Source: Symbiodinium natans
Taxonomy: Eukaryota > Sar > Dinophyceae > Suessiales > Symbiodiniaceae
Assembly: GCA_905221605.1 (NCBI GenBank)
Contig: CAJNDS010002523.1
Location: 798,001 to 862,000 of the forward strand
Reading direction: 5' to 3'
DNA length: 64,000 bases
In this document: one piece after another, positions 34,801 through 48,700 of the stretch
Layout of the letters: every line of letters starts with the position of its first letter
Position numbering within the stretch: the first letter of the stretch is position 1
Position numbers and translations under genes: made by a program
Notes under the pieces: generated by a model
Seen by the model: the letters and a program-made list of their open reading frames with translations, nothing else
What the model was told of the DNA's origin: nothing
Databases searched by the model: none

Positions 34801-37800
34801 TTCTAGGAACTTGCGTTGGGAAGCTTGGGGTTTAGGGTCTGGGGTTTGGGGTTCAGGGTTTAGGGTTTAGGGTTTAGGGTCTGGGGTTTCGGGTTCAGGG
34901 TTTAGGGTTTAGGGTTTAGGGAAGGGGTTGCTGTTGCTCCGCTGGGGGTGGGTAGGGTTTGGGGTTGCTTGACGTTTCATGGCTAACATGAAGGAAGCCC
35001 CGAAGGGTCCTGAGTACCTAGTATGGGGGACACTTAGCCCAAACCACAATAGTACTGCAGATTATAGAAGCCCTACTTTCTACGATGTACGTACCTAGGA
35101 CCCTTTGTGGGAGATGTGGCTACAGCGGATTTTAGCCGTATTTGCCCTGCTGTTCCACAGCGATCTTCGACCCATGAACCTTCAAGTACCGCCTTAAACC
35201 TTAAACCCTAACCCTTAACCCTAAACCCTAAACCCTAAACCCTAAATCCTAAACCCAAAACCCTAAACCCTAAGTGGAGCCGTCCCTGGAAAGCTAGGTC
35301 TCGCGCCTTTGGGCACGTCTCTGTGCCAAATGCTAGCGCAGCCTCGGCATCAGTCAACTCAGAACCCTAAACCCAAACCCAAAACCCTAGGGTTTGGGTT
35401 TAGGGTCTAGGGTTTCGGGTTTAGGGGCACCTAAACTCAGAAGTTGGAGAACTTGGGCGCTTTCGCCTATCTACTGTATGGGAGATGGCCTATCTACTGT
35501 ATGGGAGATGGCACCCCTGGGCGCTTTGGGGTTCAGGGTATTGAGCCTCCACAGGCAGTTCGTCGCGCTTAATTCGGGAACCCTTACGTACACCTTACAT
35601 ACCCTAAAACCTCAGGGGCCCATAGCCCTTTAGAGAAGGTAAGGGACCGTCTTAAGGGACCATGTACCTAAACCCTAAACCCTAAACCCCAGGGACCATG
35701 CTTCACGCGTAGCTCCTGGCCCTGAATCGGGCTGTCGCGAAGTATCTCACCCAAACAAGGGCCACGCGAGTCCTCCTGGATCGCCTTGGGTCTTCTACAA
35801 CAGCGTTCAGGCCGCGCAAACCCTAATTAAATCTAAACCCCTAAACCCTGAACCCTAAACCCTTTTCTGAGGCGATGGCGATGGCTTGAGCCCCGCCGGC
35901 TTTCAAGATCTTGGTCGCCCCGGCGCGTTTTGCGGCATAAACAACCTGGCGAAGTCCGGTTTAGGGGTTAGGGTTTAGGGTTTAGGGTTAGGGTTTAGGG
36001 TTTAGGGTTTAGGGTTTAGGGTTTAGGGTTTAGGGTTTAGGGTTTAGGGCAATTAAACAGCCTGCCGATTTTTCGGGATTCGGACACAGGATTGAGACTT
36101 GATAGTGCTTGGGAGGACGGGTTTGACTTTTGAGGATGCGAGGAGCCTCTGAGCAAGAGAAGGAAGTAATACAGGCGCCTAAAGTATAATGATAGCATAG
36201 ACCCTAAACCCAAAGCCCCAAGGCATGCTTGTACCAGGGTTTAGGGTTTAGGGTTTAGAGTTTAGGTTCTAGAGTTTAGGGTTTGGGGCAAACCCTGAAC
36301 CCCAAACCCTAAACCCTTGCCCGGCCCTAAACCCTGAACCCTAAACACCCACTACACCGTGGCCTCTGGACAAATGCTGCCATCTGCCCGCGGCGGCGTT
36401 GCGAGCACAATCTCACAAGGGCAGGCAGCTGCTAAACCTATATACTGCTAAACCCCTCAACCCCAAAACCCCAACCCCCAAAACCTAAAACGAACCCAAG
36501 TTCCCAAACCCTTACGCCCCCTAACGCATAAACCCTCAAACCTACCCCCCGACCATAAGCCCCGAAGCCCTAAACCCCTTACACCCCCAAACTCCTAAAC
36601 CCCGAACCCTAAACCCCGAAACCCCCTAAATTCTAAACGGATCGAGACTGGAGACTCCCCTGATCACCATCCTACCGGTTCTTAGAAGTGAATGAAGGAG
36701 TTTGGGTTTAGGGGTTTGGGGTCTAGGGGTTTATACGGGTGCTTCCCAAAATAGGACCCCTTTTATGCCCCAAAAGATAGTCTCCGAGAATCCCCTTAAA
36801 AGGAACCCCAGAATGAGTACCCCTATTTTAGAAACCCCATATAGGGGTTTAGAGGTTTGGGGGAAGGAATGAGGGACCGACGGGTCTTCTCACGGCCACG
36901 ATCGTCGACAAACTCTTTCAGCACTTTGTAGGGCATGAGAGAAGTAGGACCCCCATATCACCTTATATACACTGTCTGAGGGATTCCATGAGATAATTCT
37001 CCACTTCCCTCATAACCTACTGAGAACCGGTAAGCAATCTTGGGCGGGGGGCAAACATTTTCCAGATGCTGCAGAGGGTATGGTAGTTTGGGGGTTTAGT
37101 TTTACGGTTCGGGGAGAGGGTTAGGGTTTCCCCGGATCCTCTACTCCCTGGACCCTAAATCCTGGTTCAGGGTTTAGCGTTTAGGGCCTGAACTACACAG
37201 GCCACCATACCTTGATCACAGATTTACCCCCCAGCCCTGCAAAAAAACCATCCTCTGCCGAAAGCTTGGGAAGCACCCAAAAATGCCCCAACCCTATGCC
37301 CGCACACCCGAAACCCCAAGCCCTATAAACACTAAACTCTAAGCCCTAAACTCTATAAACCCTAAATGTTAACAGTTAAACTGTTAAACCCTAAGTCCTA
37401 AACCTAAACTAGTCCTCCACTGCAAAGTTTAGCTCTGAAACGACCCGAGGTGACCACGCCTCTGGGTCCTGGGTTGTGGGTTTAGGGTTTAGGGGCTAGG
37501 GTCGTAAGTTCAGATTTTGTGGGGCTTGGGGCAAGTTCAGGGCTTGGGGCGTGGGGTTTAGGAACTAGGGTTAGGAGTCTTAATGGCCCTAAACCCTAAA
37601 CCCTAAACCCTAAACCCTACACCCTAAACCCCAAACCCTAAATTTAAACTCTAAATCCGAAACCCTAAACCCTAAACCCTAAACCCTACACCCTAATGGC
37701 CCAAGACTGTATCCGGCCGCAGCCTCTTTGCACCCCGCCAGCTTGGCGGGTGTGGCCAGCATGTACCTCCAGTCTTGGCTGAAGCAGGGTTTAGGGTTTA

Positions 37801-40800
37801 GGGTTTAATGTGGCACCCTCTTTAGTGTGGGGGGCCCCCCCCCCCCCCCCCTCCCCCCCTGAACAGTCGAGGCTGGGATTTTGCCCTCTTTAATGGCCCA
37901 CGGGATTTTATATGATTTTAATAGGGATGAGTTTAGATAGTTTTAAAAGGGATCCATATGAATTTAAAAGGGATGAGCTTATATGAATTGAAAAGGGATC
38001 CGCGCGAATCGAAAAGGGATCCGGGATGTGTTTATATGAATTTAAAAGGAATCCATAGGCTTTTTCCAAAATCGGAGCCTCCGGGCCGGGGCCTTGACAT
38101 AAAAGCGGGTCCCAAATCAGTGCCATTATTCGGGGCCGAGGGGGGCTCCTGGACCACCCCCTTGTCGGGTTGAACGAAACCAATTTTTCAAATGGTTTCT
38201 TAAAAGGAATTAATGGTTTCGGGCCGGTTGGAATGGATGAGGTCGGCCCTTAAAATCACAAGGTCCGGCTTTAAAATCATAAGGCCCGGCTTTAAGCCAA
38301 GAGACCAAGGCATCCAAATTCGGAGCCTCCGGGCCGGGGCCTTGACATAAAAGCGGGTCCCAAATCAGTGCCATTATTTGGGGCCGAGGGGGGCTCCTGG
38401 ACCACCCCCTTGTCGGATTGAACGAAACCAATTTTTCAAATGGTTTCTTAAAGGGAATTAATGGTTTCGGGCCGGTTGGAATGGATGAGGTCGGCCTTTA
38501 AAATCACAAGGTCCGGCTTTAAAATCATAAGGCCCGGCTTTAAGCCAAGAGACCAAGGCATCCAAATCGGAGCCTCCGGGCCGGGGCCTTGACATAAAAG
38601 CGGGTCCCAAATCAGTGCCATTATTCGGGGCCGAGGGGGGCTCCTGGACCACCCCCTTGTCGGATTGAACGAAACCAATTTTTCAAATGGTTTCTTAAAG
38701 GGAATTAATGGTTTCGGGCCGGTTGGAATGGATGAGGTCGGCCTTTAGAATCACAAGGTCCGGCTTTAAAATCATAAGGCCCGGCTTTAAGCCAAGAGAC
38801 CAAGGCATCCAAAATCGGAGCCTCCGGGCCGGGGCCTTGACATAAAAGCGGGTCCCAAATCAGTGCCATTATTCGGGGCCGAGGGGGGCTCCTGGACCAC
38901 CCCCTTGTCGGATTGAACGAAACCAATATTTCAAATGGTTTCTTAAAGGGAATTAATGGTTTCGGACCGGGTGGAACGGATGAGGTCGGCCTTCAAAATC
39001 ACAAGGTCCGGCTTTAACATCATAAGGCATTGAGGATTAAATGTTTCAACTTAAGTTAAAACAAGCCCCAAACCCTAAAAAAAATCCGGATTTCGGGAAC
39101 GGTTTGTCTTTAAAGAGGGACTCCCAAACAGTCAGGGTGTCCTGAATAATTTGGCCAGTTTGTCTTTAAAGCGGGGGCCGATACTAAAGCGGGTGCAACA
39201 TTAGGGTTTAGGGTTTAGGGCCTAGGGCGAGGGTTTAGGATTTAGGGTTTAGAGTGCTTACATTCAGGGCCCATCAAGCTGAAGCTCACTCTGCGACCGG
39301 AATCCGCCTTGCAAACCTGGCCCCGCAAATCATGCTTTTAAGCAACCTAAACCAGCTCAAGAGATGAGTTAGCTGTTCGGCAGCGCGGAAACTTGGCACG
39401 TCACTCATAGCGTTTTACTTCTCTAAAGCGCTAAGCTTCTAGGAGACCACGTGGCACCCGCGTTCTTCTGCACGGGAGCACACTGGGTTTCGGTGGGACC
39501 CGCGTTCTTCTGCGTGGGAATGCACTAAAAATCGGCGGGGCCCGCGTTCTTCTGCGTGGGACCGTACCGGGTCTCGGTTAAACCCGTGTTCTTCTGCGTG
39601 GGACCGTGCCGGCTTCCGGCGGGACCCGCGTTCTTCTGCGTGGGATCGAACTGGGTTTCGGGGAGGCCCGCGTTCTTCTGCGTGGGACCGAACTGGGCTT
39701 CGGGGAGGCCCGCGTTCTTCTGCGTGGGACCGTGCCTGGTTTCGGTGGGACCCGCGTTCTTCTGCGTGGGACCGCGCTGGGTTTCGGTGGGACCCGCTAA
39801 ATCCCTCCGTTCTTCTGCGTGGGACCGTACACCCCGTTTGGGTTTTACAAGGCTAATTAAGGAAAGGGGAGGGCCCCGCTGGACCACTTTTTTCGTGTAG
39901 TTGTAGCGTTGTAGTCCAAGTGTTTGCCCAGCCGGTGCGTTGGTGTGTGGTCTGTAAAGCCCGGAGCGGTCTTGCCATATTGGTGGGCTTGCTTTTGGTA
40001 CCGCCAAGCGGTCAACCGTCCGGCTTCAACAGGAGGGGCCCAGATAGTAGGCATATTTTAGTTAAGTATATTCGGGATTCGGGTTTAGGGCAGTTGGGGG
40101 GTCAGGGGTTTTCTCTCTTGATTGAGGGTGCAGCATCTCTGCCTCTACATGAAGTCTAGGGGTTCTACCTTGGGCCCTGAAGCTTGTACCCTTGGGTATT
40201 GGGGTCCCTTTTTAAGGATCCCTACGGGAATCTAAGGGCCACATTCGGAGGGGAACCGTTGGGGGTACAACCTTGGGGGTCTGAATCCCTTGATGAAGGT
40301 TTTCCATGGAAGCTCTAAGTCGGCTGAGGTTAGGGTTTAGGGCTCGGGCTTCTGAGTGGCCCAACAAAGACGCGGAAAACACATGTTGCAACTACATCTG
40401 CCTTTTGCCCCAGTGTTACAGCTAACCTTGAACCTCCAACACATACTGCCATCAAGGGACTTTAGGGTTAGGGCTTAGGCATGTAGGGCGTTCGGTATGA
40501 GGTAACGCTTTCGGCTTTTTTTTGGCCCTGGTCTAACGGCCTCATAATCTGAGATCTTGGGTCCTCTCAGCACGAGACAGATGGGCAGGTGGAAGATTCG
40601 CACCAGTCGACCGTCTTTCTATTGGGGACTTTCGCCAGCGTCGGCCGTGTTGTTACACGTATTGCTGACGCCTCTACTGCGGCGTATCCGTGCACTTGGA
40701 AGAGGCTGACCAGAAAACGAGTAAGTTCTCCCTGCTGCACTATCGGACCTTCTTGGCACACAATTGCACCCATAGCAAAGCGCTCGCACACAATACACGA

Positions 40801-42687
40801 GTCAAGACTGACAAGTTCTCGCAGAAGGACTGGCAGCGCGCTCACTTGCTACATGACCAGCCAAGAATCCTCTCTTCATGAGCCTGCAGCCCAAACGCCC
40901 CTAAACCCTGAACCCTCTGAATGAACCCGAAACCTCGAACCCTTGGCCCAACAGCCCAGCAACCAAGATGAACATGCCAAAGACCCACCCTGCTGCTGCT
41001 TTGTCAGCTCTTCGTCGGCAATGGGGCAAGTAACGCTGCGTTCAAGCGATACTCTGGGCTTCTACTTGCAGGGTTTAGGCTGTCGAGCTGAGCGGTAAAC
41101 CCCAGACCTCGAAACCCTGAACCTCAAACACCCCAAACCGTAAGCGCTCTAAACCCTAAACGGCCTAAACCCTATAGGGCCTATAGGGGCCTAAACCCTA
41201 AACCCTCTCCCTATTTTCGGAACCCCCCACATAGGCCCACATCGGGTCACGCTGTGGAAGGAAGCACGGCGGTGCCGCCTGGGACGTACAGGCCGACTGC
41301 CTGACGAGGCAGCGGAGTTCGAGGGTTTCGGGTTTATTGTTGAGGGTTGAGGGTTGAGGTTTAGGGTTTTAGGTGGCCTACGTCTAAGGAGCCGTCCACG
41401 TCCTCAAGCGAGTGACGACTACACCCGACGAGCGCACAAAGTTAGGGGGTTTTGGGTTTACAGTCACGGGGCTACTTTAAGTTTCAGGGGTTTAGGATTT
41501 AGGGCTTCTGGTAGCTGAGGAAGGCCCGAATACACAAGAATTATGGCATGCAGATATTTGGGTATGGGTAATCTGATTCTGATAGAGTTTAGGGCTTCCT
41601 GGAATGCACATGGGTAGTTTTAAGTAGGGTAGCTGCAAGTAGGGTTACAAGAGTAAGTACTATATTTAATCGAAACCGTTCCAGACTCATCGCCCCAGCT
41701 ATCTCCGTACCCGTTGAAGCTGGATAGAGTTGTGAACTTCCGGCCCGAATTCTGAGAATCCTTGGGTAGGGTTCCTGTGTTTAATGGTTTAGGGTTTAAG
41801 GAAATTATTGGGTTTATAAATAGGGCTTAGGGACTAGTCCCCAAAGCCTTACCCCCTAAACCCTACCGCCCTAAAGAGCAGGGGTCAAGCCTCTATAGGA
41901 ACAGCCAGCCGGCGGCACCTTGATCACATTTTGGGGGCGTTTGGTGTTGTGGCGTGGGCTTGGGGGGTAGGGTCTGTAGGGTTGAGGGCTGTAGGTCAAG
42001 GGTCTGTACAGTTTAGGGCTTTGTGTTGATAGTAGGGTTTTGGGTGTATACGTTTTTGGGCGTACAGGATTTAGGGCTTGGGCTTAGAGGGTGTACTGGG
42101 AATGAAGGACGGAGTTGTCTGGCTTAGGGTATAGAGGTTGTGCTTGAGTTTGCCCGTGTCATGGAAGAATTGCACTTGCTGAGCCTTGCGTTGGGTCATT
42201 CAGCCGCTACAACCTCATACAACGAAGTCTCGAATGAAATTGCATATGAGACATCAATGTAATCTGGCAGTCTAGGCAAAAGCCTATGCCTCCCTCAATC
42301 AAAAGCCACATGCCAACCCCTAAAAGTCCAGATTCTTTCAGCTGACCCTGTCACTGCAACCCTAAACCCTGAGCCCGAAGCCCTACAATGTTTGACCCCC
42401 CGCACAGCAAGATCGTTAGGGCTCTCTATACAGGATACCCAACCCTGAACCCCAAACCCGAAACCCTAAACCCCAAACCCGAAGACAGGCCCGGACGCTG
42501 AACTTCCTAAACCCTAAACCCTAAACCCTAAAACCCTAAACCCTAAAGCCTAAACCCCTAAACCCCTAAACCCTAAACCCTAAACCCCAAACCCTAAACC
42601 TAGAAGAACCCAAGCACGGAGCAGGGGTCCCAGACTCGACGCCCGGCATGGTCTCCACTCTCAGCGGCTGCTTCTTCTTCTGCGCCA

Positions 42688-42731
<44 letters not shown>

Positions 42732-45700
42732 AAATTGGGCTTAGTGGTGGTTTCGGGCGCAGGGAAGGTGTCTTTATGTTTCTCTGTACTTTATATATGT
42801 ATATGTATATATATAATATAATATATAATATAATATAATATAATATATATATATATATATATTTATTTATATTTACTTATATTTTTATATATTTATTCAT
42901 CTATTTATGACGGAGGGGGCTGAGCTGGACGGAGGGGGGCTGGGCTGGATGCAAGGGGCTTGGGCTGGATGGAGTTGGGGCTGGATGCAGGGGTCATAGA
43001 TGGCCCAACCTTCCCCCTGAACCCTCGCCCCCTGAACAGCTTATCTGTGTCACATTTTGAAATCCTTAAGTAAGCATAATTAGAACGAATTAACCCAAAC
43101 TAAGCCTAAATAAAATAATTGGCAAAGCAAAGCAGTGGCCTTAATTAGGTAATTAAGCTGAAGCAAAATTATTGAAAGCAAAATAATGGCGAAGCAGTGG
43201 CAAAGTAGCGGTAAAGCAAGGACCGAAACATCGGTTCCGGAGAAAGCCCTAGCGGCCTGCTGGGCAGGCCGCTAGGGCTTTCTCCGGGACCGATGTTTCT
43301 TTCCTTGCTTTGCCGCTAATTACTTTGCCACTGCGTTCTTAGTCAAGGATTTGAAGATGCCTTCAAGATGTGACACAGATAATAAGCAAGCTCATCTATT
43401 TAGCGGGGGGGGTTCAGGGGGGAGGGGTTGGACCATCTATGGGGTGGAGGGGGGCTGGGCTGGATGGACTGGGGCTGGGTTGGGGGCTGGGTTGGATGGA
43501 GGGGGGCTGACTGGATGGGGTTGGGATGGAGGGGGGCGGCTGGAAGGACTGGATGGAGGGGGCGATGGGGATGGGGCTGGATGGGATGGAGGGGGAGGGC
43601 TGGGCGGGATGAAGGTGGGCTGGGAGGGGGATGGAGGGGTCTGGCTGGCCCTCAGCACCAAACCCTAACCCTAAACTCTGAAGCCCCAAATAATGGAAGC
43701 ACCGAACCCTAAACCCTCAACCCTCAACCCTAAACCCAAAACCGCAAACCCCAAATCCTAGACCCTATAAACCCTAAACCCTAAACCCCCCAAACAGCCT
43801 GGGCTTCGTGGAAGCGCCGCACGTTGTCGTAGGCCGTGTCCAAAGCGGCCCCCACCTTGGGATCCACCTGCCCGGGGCTTTAGGGGTTTAGGGTTTAGGG
43901 TTAATGAGGGTTGAGGGTTTAGGGTTTAGGGTTTGGGTTTAGGGTTTGGAGTCTAGGGTCTAGGGTTTAGGGTTTAAGGTTTAAGGTTAAGGGTTTGAAG
44001 TTCAGGGTGCAGGGTTTAGGGAGATTGGGGTTCAGGCTGTAGGGTTAGGGTGTTGAGGTTTTGGGTTCCAAGTTGGGATTTAGTATTTATAGGTCTTGGG
44101 GACTAGGGCTGAGGGTTTATGGCACTTGGAGGTTAATGTCTAGTTTACAACTGGGCTGTAAATTGGGCTCTAGAGCTGTAGCAGGTTATATCCCTGAGCC
44201 CCTCAAAGTGCAAACACCACTCGCCTGAACCTGCACTTACCCAAAGGGTCCTAAGTACCTATATGGGGGGGACACTTCTCCAAACCGTAATAGTAATTCC
44301 TACTTTGTACTATGTAGGTACTTCGGACCAAACCCTATAAACCCTAAACCCTAAACCCTACACCCTAAACCCTAAACCCTACACCCTTTGAGTTAGCTGC
44401 ACTTTGGAACTTTTGTGCTAGGGCGTGGGGTTTCAACTCGAGAGCGCAGCTTGCGGTGACCAAAGGCTTCCCCAGCGAGTCGCCCAGGACTCCAATCCTA
44501 AACCCTAAACCCTAAACCCTAAACCCTAAATCCTAAACCCCAAACCCTAAAACCTAAACCCTGAACTGTACACCCTGAACCCTAGCCCCTCAACCCCTAA
44601 ACCCCTAAACCCTTGAACCCCAAGCCCTACACTCCAAATTCGCAGTGAGGGTCGCTCATCTTCCGGAGATCGTCGAGTCGTGGAGTCGCCAGATGATGTC
44701 GGGCGAGATGATTGTTGGGGTCGAGGGGTTTAGGGTTTAGGGTTTAGGCTTTAGGGTTTAGGGTTTAGGGAACAGAAACCCTAAACCCTGAACACTAAAC
44801 CCTGAACCCTGGGATCCCGGTATCGAAGGCGCATAAGAGAAAGCATCCGATGGTGTCATTGGAGTCGGCGGCGCAAAAGGGAGAAATGGCGGCGGCGGTG
44901 GCATCGGCATAGGGGCCTTGGCTGAATAAGATGCCATAGATCCCATCCGGAGGTCCGCGAGGGGCCTGATCATGGCTTCCGCCTTGGCTCTTGCTTGATT
45001 CGAGAGTTGCCAACCGGTCGGCGGCGGCGGAGGAGCCGCCTTGATAACCCTATACCGGTTTAGGGCTTAGGCCTCACTAAGGAGCCACGTAGATTCGTAG
45101 ATAGACCCAAATACATCGAAGGTAAAGGCAAGGAACCGCCATTCAAAGGCCGGAAGGGTTTAGGGTTTAGGGTTTAGGGTTTAGGGTTCAGGGTTTAGGG
45201 TTTAACCCAAACCCTCAGTCAGAGTGCAACCTAAACCGTGATCCCTAAACCATAAACCTCAATCAGGTTTAGGGCTATAGGGTTGAAGGCTTAGGGCTAA
45301 ACCAAAAACCCCCCTTGAAACAGCCCCTAGGGTTTCAGATCGTTTCAGGCGCCTTGGGCCAAGGTGTAGTCGCCACATCTACAACCAAGTCGTCCTTAGG
45401 CGTGCTTTCAGTAGGGTTTAGGGTTTAGGGCGCAGGCGTAAGGGCTTAAGGGCAAAAAGCGTTCGAACAGAGCCAACCGAACGGTTTGGGGTTTAGAGTT
45501 TAAGGTTTGGGGCAGAATCCCGTGCGCTGGCTGTATATGGGCTGCCATGACAATTCGCCTACGCGGGCGTTAACAAAGGGTTAGGGTTGAGAGTATAGGT
45601 ATACAGGGTGGGACCCCCTAGTTATAAGTAGAGTTATAAGGGCCCTAAATTGGGTTATAAGGACCCTAACTTAGGTTATAAGTCCCTTAACTACAGTTAG

Positions 45701-48700
45701 TATAGTAAGGGGGCCCCACCCTGTAGGGTTTTACAAACTAGTCAGTAAGTCCCACAAAACCTTCAAGCAGCGGCTTCATGCACCCATCCAGCCTATCATA
45801 GAGGAGGTATGCAAAACCCACGAAAAACCAGGGGCCTTACATTGGCTGCATAGTCACCGTATACAGGATCTCCCCTACTATGCCCAGAGCCCTAGAAACC
45901 TAAACCCAAAACCCGAAACCCTAAACCCTAACCCTAAACCCTAAACCCTAAAACCTAAAGCTGGGTCACACCTTTGATGGGGGGCGAGGGGTGTTGCTCT
46001 AAATACGAGAACCCTAGAGCCATGCAGAGCCTGAACCCTAAAGCCTAAAAATCTCTAAAAGCCCTAGTGCCCTAGTTATAACACTGGTGCCCTTTTTGGT
46101 CTAAAGAGGCATTTTAAGGGAACCTAAACCCCCAAAAAAAGGGCATAAGGGCCTACTCTGGTTCCTAGTCCTAAACCCTAAAACCTAAACCTTAAACCCT
46201 GAACCCTAAACCCTGAACCCTGAACCCTAAACCCTAAGCCCCAAACCCTGAACCCTAAGCTCAGATCCTACAGACCGAACACTGGTAAGGGCAGAGCTTA
46301 GGGCCAGTTTAGGGGCTTAGGACTTAGGGGCTTAGGGCTTGGGGGTTTAGGGCTTTAAGGTTTGTAAGGACTTTAGGCTTTCAAGGCGTTAGGAGGCGTT
46401 AGGGTTTAGGGGTGTGAGGGCGTAGGGCTTGAGGGGTTTGGTAGGTTCTCCGTACCATGTCTGCAGAAGGATCCTCCTTCCTAAAACCGAGAACCCTAAA
46501 CCCTAAACCCTGAAACCTGAAACCTTAAACCCCAAATCCTTAAGACTAAAACCCTCAACCAACCCCTCAACCACCAGCTGAACTCACAACCCTGGTAAAC
46601 CCTCAACCCCAACCCTAAACTTTTTAAATCCTCCAACCCTAAACCCTACACCCTAAACGCTGCACCCTAACCCCTGAACCCTGCACCCTAAACCCTAAAC
46701 CCTAAACCCTAAACCCGGAGGTGCCGGGTGGAGGATCGCAAAACCGCACGCAAAGCAAGCTCGGCCAAGCCGCCGGTGAGATCGTGGCGCCCTCAAACTT
46801 CTTAGAGTACCTCGACATCTGGTTAGGGTTTGGGGTTTGGGGTTTGGGGTTTGGGGTTTGGGGTTTAGGGTTTAGGGTTTAGGGTTTAGGGTTTGAGGTT
46901 TAGGGTTTGGGGTTTAGGGTTCAGGGTTTGGGGTTTAGGGTTTGGGGTTTGGGGGTTAGGGTTCAGGGTCTGGGGTTTAGGGTTTGGGGTTTAGGGTTTC
47001 AAGGCTTGAGTGAAACTTCATGGCGAGTCTTGCTTTGACTTACCACTGCCGAATCCCACGGCTGACTCAGTTCAAAGCAGTTCAGCCTACCCTAACTAAA
47101 CCCTAAACCCTAAACCCTAAACCCTAAGCCCTAAGCCCTAGACCATTGAAGCTGAACCCGAACTCGGAGACTCTGAACTTCAAGAGCTAGGGTTCAGGGC
47201 AAGGGTTTAGGATTTAAGGGTTAATGGCTTAGGGGTTGGGGCTCAAGTTGGTGACTTGACGCCTCCCCCCCCAAAAAAAAACAAAAAAAACAACAAGAAA
47301 AAAAAACAGCACCCTAATCAGGGTTTAGGGTTTAGGGCTTAGGCTAGGGTTTAGAGGTCAAGCCCAAATTCCCGCCTTCCTAACCTCAATCCCGAGCACC
47401 CCCACAGCTCCTTGAAACCTAGTTGAGGCCCCTACATCCGAACTCCCCTAAATGGTAGGGTCCTTACAGGGTGGGGCCCCCTAGTTATAGACTTATAAGG
47501 GCCCTAAATTGGGCTATAAGGACCCTAAGTTAGGTTATAAGTCCCTGAACTACAGTTAGTATAGTAAGGGGGCCCCACCCTGTAAGGGACGGGGGTTCAA
47601 GGGCGTTCCCTGATAGTCCCCACTCATCCCTAGGCTCCCCCAAGCTTCAGTCAAATCCTCTAGGTACCTACCCCCCCTAAACCCTAAACCCTAAACCCTA
47701 AACCCTAAGCCCTAAACCCTAAACCCTAAACCCTAAGCCGTTAATGCTCCCCTCCCTTAAGGGATCCCTCTTCTAAGGGTGCCGTACTATATGTAGGACT
47801 GAAAAAGGGACCCTTATATAGAGAACCCTAAACCCTAAACCCTAAACCCCTCTAGTCCATGCAGATAAGAGCCCTCCCCCCCCCCAAAAAAAAAAAAAAA
47901 AATCGGCCGAGATGCTCGGCCACGGCTTTGTTTTTTTCGGCTGCGGACCTGTGGTTTAGGGGTAGGGTTAGGGTTAGGGTTTAGGTTTAGGGTTAGGGTT
48001 AGGTTTAGGTTTAGGGGGTTTAGGGTTTAGGGTTTAGGGTTTAGGGTTGTTTAGGGTTTCGGGTTTCGGGTTTAGGGTTTAGGGTTCAAGCTTCCTAGTT
48101 CATGGTTGCTACTATCCCCAGCAAACATGTAAATGTCCATGGCTTATTGAGTTTAAGTACCCTTAAACATGTACTATTTGCTTAAGAACCCCCAAAGAAC
48201 AAAAAACTAAAATCCCTCTACTGCCCTTGTGAGGAGGATTTATTTTACTTTTGGGGTTCATATTCAATTCGTAGTCAAGGTTCAGGCTTCTCCCCCCCCC
48301 CCCCCCCGCGATATATGCAAGTGGTTGATACGGGCAATAGGTTGGATTACAGCATATGACCACAACCTAGGTTACAACGCTCCCCGAACTATAGACAGCA
48401 AGTACCGCTTGGAGCTCCCCTCTCTGTCCACGAGCCCTGAAGCCCGAGAGCTTTCAAAAAAAACTTTGTAGGGGTCCCTGAACCTGAAACCCTAAACCCG
48501 AAAAACCCAAGACCCAAAACCCCCAAAGCTCCTTAGGCTTTGCGGCTTTTTGTTGCGCAAGTCTTAAGGTTTGAGGGTTTTTGGGTTTAGGGGTCTGAAG
48601 GTGCAGCATAACTTGCGTCTTATAGGTTTTAAACTTAAAAGTTTAGGGTGGATAACGGCTTTCGGCGGAGCCAAAAACCCTAAACCCTAAACCCTAGACC

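Noticed and set aside
35690-35815. AIQEDSRGPCLGEILRDSP on the minus strand as an exon
   Set aside because: Protein-like, but between exons 14 and 15, which join perfectly (AQAI|AALAF); brackets are not exon-type.
37908-38926. Recurrent MVSFNPTRGW frames
   Set aside because: One per 248-bp unit; the frame shifts between copies, so no conserved protein.
46716-46820. Plus-strand reading EVPGGGSQNRTQSKLG...
   Set aside because: The minus strand gives YSKKFEG, a HisD motif in the right place; the plus frame is its shadow.
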